Part shown: positions 7,405-16,143 of the stretch, in pieces
How the letters are laid out: every line of letters starts with the position of its first letter
Position numbering within the stretch: position 1 is the stretch's first letter
Position numbers and translations under genes: made by a program
Notes under the pieces: model-generated
What the model was told of the DNA's origin: nothing
The model's input: only the letters and a program-made list of their open reading frames with translations
Database searches by the model: none
DNA from: Streptomyces ortus
Lineage (GTDB): Bacteria; Actinomycetota; Actinomycetes; Streptomycetales; Streptomycetaceae
Reading direction: 5' to 3'
NCBI RefSeq assembly: GCF_026341275.1
Contig: NZ_JAIFZO010000002.1
Location: 7,470,118 to 7,534,117 of the forward strand
Length of the DNA stretch: 64,000 nt

Positions 7405-8346
7405 TCAGCGGCGCCTGCGCAGGGTGTACGCGGCGCCCGCCGTGATCAGGAGTCCCGCCGCGCCGCCCGCGACGAGGGGCAGAGCGGGGGCCCGGTCGTC
7501 GCCGGAGGTGGCGGAGGAGACCGCCTCGCCGGGATCGCTGGTCACCGTCTCGGACGGCTGCGGGGGAGTGCCGGTCACGTCGGCCGGGGACTTCGACGGG
7601 GAGGGCGCGGCGCTGGTCTTTTCCGCCACGGACTTCGACGGCGACGCGACCGGCTTGCGCGTCGCGGACCCGGCGGACCCGGCAGAACCGCCGGACCCGG
7701 CCGCGTCCTTCGCGGCGGGGAAGACCACGTCCGAGCAGGAGTAGTAGGTGTCCGGCGTACTCGTGTTCTGCCAGATCGTGTACAGCAGATGGCGTCCGGT
7801 GCGGTCGGCCGGCAGCTCGGCCTTGATCCGGTACGCGCCGTTCACCAGCGCCGGGTCGGTGGCCGTCGCGAACGGCCGGTCCGGCAGGTCGGACCACTTG
7901 AGCGGCTTCGCCGGGTCGTAGCCGGGCTTCGTCAGGAACAGCTTGAACGTTCCTGTGTGCGGGATCGTCGACCTGTAGGTGAGCGTCATGCTCGCCCCGG
8001 CGGTGAGCCGCGTCGAGGGCCAGTCGGCGCGCGCCAGGTCCAGGCCCCGGTAGGCGGCGAGGCCCCCGCTGCACAGCTTGCCGTCGGGGACGACCTGCCG
8101 GTCCCGGCCGTTCACCCCCGCCAGCCGCAGATTGTCGAAGACGGCGACGCCGGAGGCGGTGGCGGCCCGGCAGGCCGCCGACTGCGCCCGCTGACCGCTC
8201 TCGGGGGAGCAGGCCACCGCCCGGCTGACCGGATCCGTCGGCGCCCCGTGTGCGGCGGCGGGCCCGGCGGCCCCCACCACGAGCAGGAGCGGGGCCGTCC
8301 CGGCGAGGACGACGAGTGCGGCGGTGCGGGGTGCGGCGGTCGTCAT
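7405..8346 (-). CDS. Secreted AA10 lytic polysaccharide monooxygenase with a C-terminal membrane anchor
   Basis: The 313-residue precursor has a signal peptide ending AAA, so mature His33 (HGAPTDPVSR) becomes the N-terminal copper ligand. The second ligand is His130 in IPHTGTFKLFLTKPGYDP, matching the conserved AA10 H...F-T-K-P-G-x-D-P region. The axial aromatic lies in TYYSCSDVVF. AA10 enzymes oxidatively cleave chitin or cellulose. Instead of a carbohydrate-binding module, the catalytic domain is followed by a Ser/Pro/Thr linker (about 215-280) and a hydrophobic helix ending RRRR, so the enzyme should stay on the cell surface. AGGAGGAA precedes the ATG. Confidence 0.85.
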   Translation of the reverse strand: MTTAAPRTAALVVLAGTAPLLLVVGAAGPAAAHGAPTDPVSRAVACSPESGQRAQSAACRAATASGVAVFDNLRLAGVNGRDRQVVPDGKLCSGGLAAYRGLDLARADWPSTRLTAGASMTLTYRSTIPHTGTFKLFLTKPGYDPAKPLKWSDLPDRPFATATDPALVNGAYRIKAELPADRTGRHLLYTIWQNTSTPDTYYSCSDVVFPAAKDAAGSGGSAGSAGSATRKPVASPSKSVAEKTSAAPSPSKSPADVTGTPPQPSETVTSDPGEAVSSATSGDDRAPALPLVAGGAAGLLITAGAAYTLRRRR

Positions 8347-8548
8347 GGTCGGGATTCCTCCTGGGCCGGCGGGCGGCAGGGGAAGCCCGCTGTCCCTGAA
8401 GTACGGGAGAGGCGCGAGGGGCGTTCAACGGTCCTCCCACGGACACCGCCGTCCCCAGGGCATCCCTTGTCCGGGCCCTCACGTCCGGCACCCCCCGTAC
8501 GGCTCAGCAACGCGCGCCACCCGCCGCCCGCCCCACTGGAATGGACCC

Positions 8549-9229
8549 GTGACCGCGCCCCCGGACGACTGCCTCGCGCGCAACGAGTGGATCTGCGGCG
8601 ACTACCTGAGCACCCGCCGCCACATCCTCCTCGACGCGGTCGGCCAGCACCTCCAGCTCACCGTGCTCTCCGTCCTCATCGGCCTGGCGATCGCCCTGCC
8701 CCTGGCCGTACTGGCCCGCCGCTGGGGCTGGGCCGCCGGCCCGGTGCTCGCCGTCACGACCGTCCTCTACACGATCCCGTCGCTGGCGATGTTCTCCCTT
8801 CTCCTGCCGGTGTACGGACTGTCGGCGGCCCTCGTCGTCGCCGGACTCGTCCTCTACTCGCTGACCCTGCTCGTACGGAACATCCTGGCCGGACTCCGGG
8901 CCGTACCCGAGGACACCCGGCAGGCGGCCCGCGGCATGGGATACGGGCCCGTCCGGCTCCTGCTGACGGTAGAGCTGCCGCTCGCCCTGCCCGCCGCCAT
9001 GGCGGGGCTCAGGATCGCCACAGTCTCGGCGGTCTCCCTCGCCACGGTCGGCGCGATCGTCGGCTTCGGAGGACTCGGCAACCTCATCTACGCGGGCATG
9101 AACACCTACTTCAAGGCCCAGGTCCTCACCGCGTCCGTGCTGTGCGTGGTCATCGCGGTCGCCGCCGATCTGCTGCTGCTCGGGATCCAGTGGCTGATCA
9201 CCCCCTGGACGAGAGCGAAGCGCGGATGA
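8549..9229 (+). CDS. Osmoprotectant-type ABC transporter permease 1
   Basis: The 226-residue inner-membrane protein has about six helices and the BPD-type loop EDTRQAARGMGYGPVRLLLTVELPLALP, which docks to the ATPase. The sequence family is that of OpuBB/OpuCB glycine-betaine/choline permeases. The GTG at 8549 is chosen because the preceding sequence is not membrane-like. The stop overlaps the next start (ATGA, 9226-9229). It forms an operon with a second permease and a lipoprotein. The matching ATPase is at 11957-13111 on the other strand. Confidence 0.85.
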   Translation: MTAPPDDCLARNEWICGDYLSTRRHILLDAVGQHLQLTVLSVLIGLAIALPLAVLARRWGWAAGPVLAVTTVLYTIPSLAMFSLLLPVYGLSAALVVAGLVLYSLTLLVRNILAGLRAVPEDTRQAARGMGYGPVRLLLTVELPLALPAAMAGLRIATVSAVSLATVGAIVGFGGLGNLIYAGMNTYFKAQVLTASVLCVVIAVAADLLLLGIQWLITPWTRAKRG

Positions 9230-9891
9230 ACACCCTCACCGACGCCTGGCACTGGCTCACCGACTCCGCGCACTGGGCCCGCGACGACGGCGTCTGGCAC
9301 CGGCTCGGCCAGCATCTCGTCCTGACCGTGGTCTGCCTCGTGATCAGCTGTCTGATCGCGCTGCCGGTCGCCCTCGTGCTGGGCCACCTCGGCCGGGGCG
9401 GCGCGCTGGCCGTCAACATCTCGAACGTCGGCCGGGCCGTCCCCACCTTCGCGGTACTGGTCCTGCTGCTGCTCACCCCCCTCGGCGACCGGGGCGAGGG
9501 CCCCACCGTCGTCGCGCTCGTCCTGTTCGCCGTACCGCCGCTGCTCACCAACGCCTACGTCGGGATGCGCGAGGTCGACCGTGACGTCGTACGGGCGGCC
9601 CGCGGCATGGGGATGACCGGCGGGCAGCTGCTGTGGCGGGTCGAGGCGCCGCTCGCCCTGCCGATGATCATGGGCGGGGTGCGGATCGCGGCCGTGCAGC
9701 TGGTGGCCACCGCCACGATCGCCGCGCTGGCCGGCGGCGGCGGACTCGGCCGGATCATCACCGCCGGCTTCAACCTGGCGAGTACGCCACAGGTCGTCGC
9801 CGGGGCCGTGCTCGTGGCCGTCTTCGCCCTGCTCGTCGAAGCGGTCTTCGAGGCGGCCGAGCGGCTGCTGCCCCGACGGGGCACCCGGTGA
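9226..9891 (+). CDS. Osmoprotectant-type ABC transporter permease 2
   Basis: The 221-residue integral membrane protein is homologous to permease 1, with the docking loop DRDVVRAARGMGMTGGQLLWRVEAPLALP. It should form the heterodimeric channel of an OpuC/ProU-like importer for betaine, choline or related compounds. The start overlaps the upstream stop by 4 nt, and its own stop overlaps the next GTG by 4 nt, so all three genes are translationally coupled. Confidence 0.85.
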   Translation: MNTLTDAWHWLTDSAHWARDDGVWHRLGQHLVLTVVCLVISCLIALPVALVLGHLGRGGALAVNISNVGRAVPTFAVLVLLLLTPLGDRGEGPTVVALVLFAVPPLLTNAYVGMREVDRDVVRAARGMGMTGGQLLWRVEAPLALPMIMGGVRIAAVQLVATATIAALAGGGGLGRIITAGFNLASTPQVVAGAVLVAVFALLVEAVFEAAERLLPRRGTR

Positions 9892-10847
9892 GGCGGCGCG
9901 CGGCCCTCGCCGGCCTGTTCCCCCTCTTCCTGGCCCTCCTGCTCCTGCCGGCCGGGTGCTCCTCCGGTCCCTCCCTGGAGACGCGGGGCGAGGTCACCGC
10001 ACCGCCCGGTGACAGCAGGGAACTGACGATCGGATCGGCCGGCTTCACCGAGAGCGACCTGCTCGCCACCATGTACGGACTGCTGCTGAAGCAGGCGGGC
10101 TACACGACGTCGACGCTCACCGTCGCCAACCGCGAACTGTACGAACCGGCACTGGAGTCGGGCCGGATCGACGTCGTCGCCGAGTACGCGGCGACCTTCG
10201 CGGACTGGCTGAACGCCAAGACCAACGGGGCGGACGCGCCCGCCGTCGGCTCGCCCGACCTGGACGCCACGATGGCCGCGCTGCGGAAGCTGGCCGCGCC
10301 CCGCGGGCTCACGGTCCTCGACCCCGGCGGGGCCGTCGACCAGAACGCCTTCGCCGTCACGCGGGCCTTCGCCCGTGAACACGGTCTCAGGACACTCAGC
10401 GACCTGGGCGCCTCCGGCGTGCGGGTGCGGCTCGCGGCGGGCGACGAGTGCGTACAACGGCCCTACTGCGAACCGGGACTGAAGAAGACGTACGGCATCG
10501 ACGTCACCGGCGTGGACCCCAAGGGCGTCGGCACTACGCAGGCGAAACGGGCCGTGCAGAACGGCCAGGACCAGATGGTGCTGACCACCACGACGGACGC
10601 GACCCTCGACGACTTCGGCCTGATCCTGCTCACGGACGACAAACACCTCCAGAACGCCGACTACATCGTGCCGGTGGTCAACCGCTCGCGGGCGGGCGGC
10701 AAGAGGGTCGCCACGGCTCTCGGCAAGCTCAACGACGTACTGACGACACGCGACCTGGCCGCCATGAACCAACAGGTGGACAGCTGGCGCCGGCTGCCCG
10801 AGGACGTGGCCCGGACGTATCTGCGGGACAACGGATTGCTCCCGTAG
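9888..10847 (+). CDS. Osmoprotectant-type ABC transporter substrate-binding lipoprotein
   Basis: The 319-residue protein has a lipobox LPAGC (Cys about residue 22) after an Arg-rich hydrophobic leader. The start of the OpuAC-like fold is LTIGSAGFTESDLLATMY, followed by the ESGRIDVVAEYA segment seen in OpuCC/ProX-type glycine-betaine/choline receptors. It is anchored on the outer face of the membrane. The typical aromatic ligand cage cannot be confirmed by eye, so the substrate is inferred from family only. Confidence 0.85.
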   Translation: MRRRAALAGLFPLFLALLLLPAGCSSGPSLETRGEVTAPPGDSRELTIGSAGFTESDLLATMYGLLLKQAGYTTSTLTVANRELYEPALESGRIDVVAEYAATFADWLNAKTNGADAPAVGSPDLDATMAALRKLAAPRGLTVLDPGGAVDQNAFAVTRAFAREHGLRTLSDLGASGVRVRLAAGDECVQRPYCEPGLKKTYGIDVTGVDPKGVGTTQAKRAVQNGQDQMVLTTTTDATLDDFGLILLTDDKHLQNADYIVPVVNRSRAGGKRVATALGKLNDVLTTRDLAAMNQQVDSWRRLPEDVARTYLRDNGLLP

Positions 10848-10925
10848 CGGGACCGTGACGACTGTGGCCGTACTGGTGCGCCGCGACGGCTTCCGGCACG
10901 GCCCCCACGTCGGTACACGTCTTAC

Positions 10926-11990
10926 ATGGAAAACGGGGGACACCGCCCGACGAGGCGGGAGAAATTATCGGAAACGGTGGTGGGGGCGCCCACGATCAAC
11001 AAGCCCGTGCTGCTGAGCGAACTCGACTGCGTATCGAGCGGGGACTACCAGAAGCTGGGCAGATCGTTCCCGAAGCAGCAGCTGGAACTGCAGCGGCTGT
11101 ACGGGGTCTCGCAGCGGGCCTTCGAGAGGGAGACCAGGATCTCGCTGATGGCCACCGTGGAGTACACGCTGCGCAGTGCGCTCAGCTCTCCGCAGCTCGA
11201 CGAGAAGCCGCGCAGCTCCAGCCTGGAGGACTACCTGGACAAGGAGATCGCCGGCATCAGGGCCAGGGTCCGCCAGGACAGGGCGGTGGCCGTCAGCCGC
11301 GGGCTCAACGTCGGCCTCGCCGGCGGCCTGCTGATCAGTCTCGTGCTGCTGAGCCTGCCGCTGATGGCGGGTGCGTGGGGGTGGCTCGGGCACCTGGGGA
11401 TCACTCTGAACTGCAGCGACCGCTGGACGCTCATGGGTGTCTTCCTGAGCGGCGGCGCCGGGGCGTTCGGCGCGGTGTTCAGCGTGCTGGCGCGACTGCG
11501 CAACAGCGGGGACGAACTGACCCGCCGCAAGGCCAACGGACACAGCGCGGCCGTCGTGCCGGGTCAGATGTCGCGGAGCATGCGGCACGAGGGCGTCTAC
11601 CGCGTCGTCATCGGCTGGGTCCTCGGTATCGCCGTGTTCCTGCTGCTGAGCGCCGAGTTCGTCCAGGTGATCGAGATACCGGTCGCCACGGCCGACATCT
11701 GCGGTGGCGGTGAGGGGGCGAACACCTCGTTCTGGGTGTTCTGGTGTGCCATCGGCTTCCTGTCGGGGTTCAACGAACGATGGACCTTCGGACTGCTGAA
11801 CCGCTCGCCCCGTTCCTACGGCGCGGATCGCACAGACGGCGCGGATCACACAGGCGACGCGGACCGCACAGGCAGTGCGGACGACACCGGGGGCGGGGAC
11901 GGCACAGGAGCCAGGGAAGCGGCGGGCGGCGCGGACAGCGGCCGGAGGAGCAGGGCTCAGGCGTCCGCCACCGAGTCGAAGTCCACCTGA
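10926..11990 (+). CDS. Membrane protein of unknown function with acidic repeat tail
   Basis: The 354-residue product is not recognised. A soluble N-terminal half (residues 1-125) precedes four hydrophobic segments at about 127-155, 165-190, 225-250 and 265-290. A charged loop between helices 2 and 3 contains RRKANGHSAAVVPG. The C-terminal 60 residues are a low-complexity run of repeated D-x-T-G-x-A-D units. It lies between the osmoprotectant transporter operon and its ATPase, and its last 34 nt overlap the convergent ATPase gene. No catalytic motif is visible. Confidence 0.65.
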   Translation: MENGGHRPTRREKLSETVVGAPTINKPVLLSELDCVSSGDYQKLGRSFPKQQLELQRLYGVSQRAFERETRISLMATVEYTLRSALSSPQLDEKPRSSSLEDYLDKEIAGIRARVRQDRAVAVSRGLNVGLAGGLLISLVLLSLPLMAGAWGWLGHLGITLNCSDRWTLMGVFLSGGAGAFGAVFSVLARLRNSGDELTRRKANGHSAAVVPGQMSRSMRHEGVYRVVIGWVLGIAVFLLLSAEFVQVIEIPVATADICGGGEGANTSFWVFWCAIGFLSGFNERWTFGLLNRSPRSYGADRTDGADHTGDADRTGSADDTGGGDGTGAREAAGGADSGRRSRAQASATESKST

Positions 11991-13111
11991 CCCCGCGGCA
12001 CCCCGAGCGCGTCCGCGTCCACCGAGCGGCGCAGCGCCTCGTGCAGCTTCGCCGGGGTCAGGACGCCGAGGAAGCGCGCCCCGTCGAGCACGGCCACCCA
12101 GCCGGCGTCGTGCTGGAGCATCACGCCGAAGGCCTGCTTGAGCGGGGCGCCCACCGCGACCCAGGAGTTCATCCGATGGGCGAGGGCGGCCACCGTGCCG
12201 CCCCCGGCCAGCTCCTCCGCACCCACCCAGCCGTGCAGATCGCCGCCCGCGTTCAGGACGACCGCCCAGCGGGCGCCCTCCGCGCGGAGCCGGCCGGCCG
12301 CCCGGTCGGCGGGCTCGTCGAGGCGCACGACCGGCGGCTGCTCCAGGTCGTCGGGCTCGATCTCGGTGACCGACAGCCGCTTCAGGCCCCGGTCGGCGCC
12401 CACGAAGCCCGCCACGTACGGGGTCGCCGGGGTGCCCAGCACCGCTCCGGGCGTGTCGTACTGCTCGATGCGGCCCTGCCCGTACACGGCGATGCGGTCG
12501 CCGAGCCGGACGGCCTCCTCGATGTCGTGCGTGACCAGCAGCACCGTCTTGCGCACGGCCCGCTGCATCTGCAGGAACTCGTCCTGCAACTGCTCGCGCA
12601 CCACCGGGTCGACCGCCCCGAAGGGCTCGTCCATCAGCAGGACGGGCGGGTCGGCGGCCAGCGCCCGCGCCACGCCGACACGCTGGCGCTGTCCGCCCGA
12701 GAGCTGGTCCGGATAGCGCGGGCCGAACGTCTTCGGGTCGAGGCCCACCAGGTCCAGCAGCTCGGCGGCCCGGGCCCGCGCCTTCGCCCGCTTCCAGCCG
12801 ACGAGGGTGGGCACGGTCGCCGTGTTGTCGAGGACCGTCCGGTGCGGGAAGAGGCCCACCTGCTGGATGACGTAACCGATCCGCCGGCGCAGCCGCACCG
12901 GGTCGACCGTCGCGATGTCCTCGCCGTCGACGAGGATCCGGCCCGAGGTCGGCTCGATGAGCCGGTTGACCATCATCATGGTCGTCGTCTTGCCGCAGCC
13001 GGACGGGCCCACGAGCGTGACGAGTTCGCCCTCGGACACCTCGAAGGAGAGCCCGTCCACCGCGGTCGTACCGTCCGGATAGCGCTTGGTGACCTGTTCG
13101 AACCGGATCAT
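11957..13111 (-). CDS. Osmoprotectant-type ABC transporter ATPase with C-terminal CBS-like region
   Basis: The 384-residue protein has Walker A GPSGCGKTT, a Q-loop in GYVIQQVGLFPH, signature LSGGQRQRVGVARAL, Walker B VLLMDEPFGAVD and H-loop LLVTHDIEEA. This is an OpuCA/ProV-type ATPase. The last 120 residues contain CBS-like sequence (GWVAVLDGARFLGVLTP), which senses ionic strength or nucleotides in relatives. The ATG at 13111 (MIRFEQVTKRYPDG) follows AAAGG and matches family starts. A GTG at 13138 would extend it by nine residues. It lies 23 nt after lutC on the same strand, apart from its permease genes at 8549-10847. Confidence 0.85.
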   Translation of the reverse strand: MIRFEQVTKRYPDGTTAVDGLSFEVSEGELVTLVGPSGCGKTTTMMMVNRLIEPTSGRILVDGEDIATVDPVRLRRRIGYVIQQVGLFPHRTVLDNTATVPTLVGWKRAKARARAAELLDLVGLDPKTFGPRYPDQLSGGQRQRVGVARALAADPPVLLMDEPFGAVDPVVREQLQDEFLQMQRAVRKTVLLVTHDIEEAVRLGDRIAVYGQGRIEQYDTPGAVLGTPATPYVAGFVGADRGLKRLSVTEIEPDDLEQPPVVRLDEPADRAAGRLRAEGARWAVVLNAGGDLHGWVGAEELAGGGTVAALAHRMNSWVAVGAPLKQAFGVMLQHDAGWVAVLDGARFLGVLTPAKLHEALRRSVDADALGVPRGQVDFDSVADA

Positions 13112-13134
13112 GCCTTTCACGCTAACCGCGTCGG

Positions 13135-13782
13135 TCACTCCCCGCTCACCAGCACCACCTCAAGGGTGCGCGGACCGTGCACCCCCTCGACCCGGTCGAG
13201 TTCGATGTCACTGGTGGCGGACGGGCCGGAGATCCAGGTCAGCGGGCGGGCCGGGTCGAGGCGTTCCAGTCCCTGCGGCACGGAGGACACGACCTGGTCC
13301 GGGACGCGGACGACGCAGATGTGGTGGTCCGGGACGAGCGTGATCCGGCGGCGGCCCTGATCCGGACTCCCGTCCAGCACGAGGGTGCCGGTCTCGGCGA
13401 TGGCGACGGCACACGCCGTGACCACGCTGTCGACCCGGTCCAGTTCGGCCGGGGTGTCCGCGGCGGAGTCGGGCACCCGGGTGACCTCGGTGGCCGCGAG
13501 CCACTCAGGGTCGAGGCCCACCGGTACGGAGACCGCCGCCGAACCCCGCTCCGCCAGCAGCCGGGCGATCGTCCCGGCCAGCTCACCGGCCGTGCAGCGG
13601 TGCACGAGCGCCCGGTAGTCCGCCAGGTTCCCGGCCAGCAGATCCACCGTCGCGGCGACACTCCGGTGACCGTGCTCGCGCAGATACGGGCGGGCGAAGG
13701 CCTGGTCGTACGGCGTGTCGTCCTGTGGCACATCGGCCAGCGCGCGCCGCACCCGGGCCAGGATCAGCTCCCTGCTGCTCAC
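13135..13782 (-). CDS. lutC: Lactate utilization protein LutC (LUD domain)
   Basis: The 215-residue LUD-domain protein contains AIAETGTLVLDGSPDQGRR and LVPDHHICVV, typical of LutC. With LutA and LutB it forms the iron-sulfur complex that oxidises L-lactate to pyruvate. The GTG at 13782 overlaps the lutB stop by 4 nt. It is the third gene of lutA-lutB-lutC and is followed closely by the transporter ATPase gene. Confidence 0.9.
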   Translation of the reverse strand: MSSRELILARVRRALADVPQDDTPYDQAFARPYLREHGHRSVAATVDLLAGNLADYRALVHRCTAGELAGTIARLLAERGSAAVSVPVGLDPEWLAATEVTRVPDSAADTPAELDRVDSVVTACAVAIAETGTLVLDGSPDQGRRRITLVPDHHICVVRVPDQVVSSVPQGLERLDPARPLTWISGPSATSDIELDRVEGVHGPRTLEVVLVSGE

Positions 13783-15278
13783 TTCGAGGTGTCCTTTCCG
13801 CCGCGTGTCTCCTGTCCGCCCTTCGTCCGCTGCCACCAGTCGCGGAACGGCTCCGCCGGAACGGCCGGCAGCGACCGGGTCTCGCTCCACGCCCTGCCGG
13901 GGCCCGGCAGCGTCCGCGGATGGAAGCGGCGGGTCCGGGACGCCAGCCGCTGGCCGGTGCGCAGCACGCCCGGACGGCCGAACGCCCACCGGGCGGCGCG
14001 CATCGCCGCACGCTCGGCGGCATGCCCCTTCGCGGGCTTGAGCACGACCTTGGCGCCCTCGCGGGTCACGGCACCGCCCTGCACGACCCGTTCCCGCAGA
14101 TGCACCAACACCTCCGGGATGTCGATCGCCACCGGGCACACCTCGTAGCAGGCACCGCACAGCGAGGACGCGTACGGCAGGGAGGCGTCGATCTCGCTCT
14201 CGGTGCCCCGCAGCTGGGGGCTGAGGATCGCGCCGATGGGGCCCGGGTAGACCGAGCCGTACGCGTGGCCGCCCGCCCGCTCGTACACCGGGCAGACGTT
14301 GAGGCACGCCGAGCAGCGGATGCAGCGCAGCGCCTGGCGGCCCACCTCGTCGGCCAGGGTGTCGGTGCGCCCGTTGTCGATGAGGACCAGATGGAAGGCC
14401 CGCGGCCCGTCCTCGTCCGTGGTGCCGGTCCACATCGAGGTGTACGGGTTCATGCGCTCGGCCGTCGAGGAGCGGGGGAGGGTCTGCAGGAAGACCTCCA
14501 GGTCCTGCCAGGTCGGCACGATCTTCTCGATGCCGACGACCGAGATCAGCGTCTCGGGCAGGGTCAGGCACATCCGGCCGTTGCCCTCGGACTCCACCAC
14601 GACCAGCGTGCCGGTCTCGGCGACCATGAAGTTGGCGCCGGAGACGCCGACCTTGGCGCGCAGGAACTTCTCGCGCAGGTGCAGACGGGCCGCGTCGGCC
14701 AGTTCGGCGGGCGTGTCCGTCAGGCCTTCGGGTGCCGGGCGGCCCCACTCGCTCATCTCCCTAGCGAAGATCTCGCGGATCTCGCCGCGGTTGCGGTGGA
14801 TGGCCGGGACGAGGATGTGCGAGGGCCGGTCCTTGCCCAACTGCACGATCAGCTCGGCGAGATCGGTCTCGTAGGCGTTGACGCCCTCGGCTTCGAGCGC
14901 TTCGTTCAGCCCGATCTCCTGCGTGGCCATCGACTTGACCTTGACGACCTCGCTCTCCCCGGTCGCCTTCACCAGGGACGTGACGATGCGGTTGGCCTCG
15001 TCCGCGTCGGCGGCCCAGTGCACGGTGCCGCCCGCCGCCGTGACCGACTCCTCCAACTGCACGAGATAGCGGTCGAGATGACGGAGTGTGTGGTCCTTGA
15101 TCTGCTTGCCGGCCTCGCGCAGCTCGGCCCAGTCGGAGACCTCCGCGACCGCGTTCGCGCGCTTGGCGCGGATGGTGTGCGTCGCGTGCCGCAGATTGCC
15201 GCGCAGGGTCTGGTTGTGGACGGCCTCGTGCGCGGCCTCGGGAAAGGCCGGCATACCGAGATAGGTGCCACCGCTCAT
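13779..15278 (-). CDS. lutB: Lactate utilization iron-sulfur protein LutB
   Basis: The 499-residue protein has an N-terminal LUD-like domain (MVAETGTLVVVESEGNGR near residue 215). A two-cluster ferredoxin domain follows, with CIRCSACLNVCPVY and CGACYEVCP, each giving CxxCxxC(x)nCP ligands. It links lactate oxidation to electron transfer. The start at 15278 overlaps the lutA stop by 4 nt. Length and motif order match LutB/YkgF. Confidence 0.92.
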   Translation of the reverse strand: MSGGTYLGMPAFPEAAHEAVHNQTLRGNLRHATHTIRAKRANAVAEVSDWAELREAGKQIKDHTLRHLDRYLVQLEESVTAAGGTVHWAADADEANRIVTSLVKATGESEVVKVKSMATQEIGLNEALEAEGVNAYETDLAELIVQLGKDRPSHILVPAIHRNRGEIREIFAREMSEWGRPAPEGLTDTPAELADAARLHLREKFLRAKVGVSGANFMVAETGTLVVVESEGNGRMCLTLPETLISVVGIEKIVPTWQDLEVFLQTLPRSSTAERMNPYTSMWTGTTDEDGPRAFHLVLIDNGRTDTLADEVGRQALRCIRCSACLNVCPVYERAGGHAYGSVYPGPIGAILSPQLRGTESEIDASLPYASSLCGACYEVCPVAIDIPEVLVHLRERVVQGGAVTREGAKVVLKPAKGHAAERAAMRAARWAFGRPGVLRTGQRLASRTRRFHPRTLPGPGRAWSETRSLPAVPAEPFRDWWQRTKGGQETRGGKDTSK

Positions 15279-16027
15279 GCCCGTTCCTCCTCCGTGCTCG
15301 CCAGGATCTCCGCGATGTGGACCGGGCGCATGCCCGTCCTGAGCCGGGTCATGGTGCCGCCGATGTGCATGAGACAGGAGTTGTCGGCGGCACACAGTAC
15401 GTCGGCGCCCGTCGACTCGGCGTTGCGGACCTTGTCCGCGCCCATCGCCGCCGAGACATCGGAGTTCTTCAGGGCGAAGGTGCCGCCGAAGCCGCAGCAC
15501 TCGTCGGCGCCCGGCAGCTCCTTGAGCTCAAGTCCCCTGACGGCCTGGAGCAGTCGGCGCGGCCGGTCGCCCAGACCGAGACTGCGCAGGCCGTGGCAGG
15601 TGGGGTGGTAGGTGACCGTGTGCGGGTAGTACGCGCCCACGTCGGTCACCTTGAGCACGTCCACCAGGAACTCGGTCAGCTCGTACGTCTTCGGTACGAC
15701 CGGCGCGAGGGCGGTGGCGAGGCCGTCGCCGCGGCCCTCCGCGCGGGCCCGCTCGCCCATCCGGGGGTACAGCTCGCGGACCATCGCGCCGCACGAACCG
15801 GAGGGGGTCACGATCGCGTCGTACCCGCCGAACACATCGGAGAAGTGCCGCGCGAGTGGTTCGGCCTCGTGGCGGTATCCGGTGTTGTAGTGCGCCTGTC
15901 CGCAGCAGGTCTGCGCCATCGGGAAGTCGACGTCGACGCCCAGTTTGGTCAGCAGCTTCACGACGGCTCGGCCTGTGTCCGGATAGAGCGTGTCGTTGAC
16001 ACAGGTCAGGAACAGGGCGACACGCAT
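15275..16027 (-). CDS. lutA: Lactate utilization protein LutA (CCG domains)
   Basis: The 250-residue protein has two Cys-Cys-Gly motifs, QTCCGQAHYN (about residue 40) and DECCGFGGTFA (about 180). These ligate an iron-sulfur centre in the LutABC lactate oxidase complex. It is the first lut gene and lies 116 nt after rhaB on the same strand. The rhamnose pathway just upstream ends in lactaldehyde/lactate, so LutABC is the expected next step to pyruvate. Confidence 0.92.
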   Translation of the reverse strand: MRVALFLTCVNDTLYPDTGRAVVKLLTKLGVDVDFPMAQTCCGQAHYNTGYRHEAEPLARHFSDVFGGYDAIVTPSGSCGAMVRELYPRMGERARAEGRGDGLATALAPVVPKTYELTEFLVDVLKVTDVGAYYPHTVTYHPTCHGLRSLGLGDRPRRLLQAVRGLELKELPGADECCGFGGTFALKNSDVSAAMGADKVRNAESTGADVLCAADNSCLMHIGGTMTRLRTGMRPVHIAEILASTEEERA

Positions 16028-16047
16028 CGCGGCTCCTATAGGTCATT

Positions 16048-16056
16048 CATCGGATG
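16048..16056. promoter_or_regulatory. CATCGGATG element upstream of lutA
   Basis: CATCGGATG has 4-bp inverted arms around a central base. It lies 21 nt upstream of the lutA ATG and is embedded in TCATTCATCGGATGGG. FadR-type GntR regulators, which often control lactate genes, commonly bind sites of this form. No such regulator is encoded in the window, so this is a candidate only. Confidence 0.3.
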
Positions 16057-16143
16057 GGTACACGGTACGCGGCGCGGGGTCCTGCCGGAATGAGGGGCGC
16101 CGGACGCGGTTTCGGGGGCGCCCGGACCGGGCCGGGTTTCCTG

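Noticed and set aside
13135..14748. Leftward fusion-length frame including lutC
   Set aside because: The N-terminal part is a shadow of lutB. The GTG at 13782 overlapping the lutB stop is the proper lutC start.
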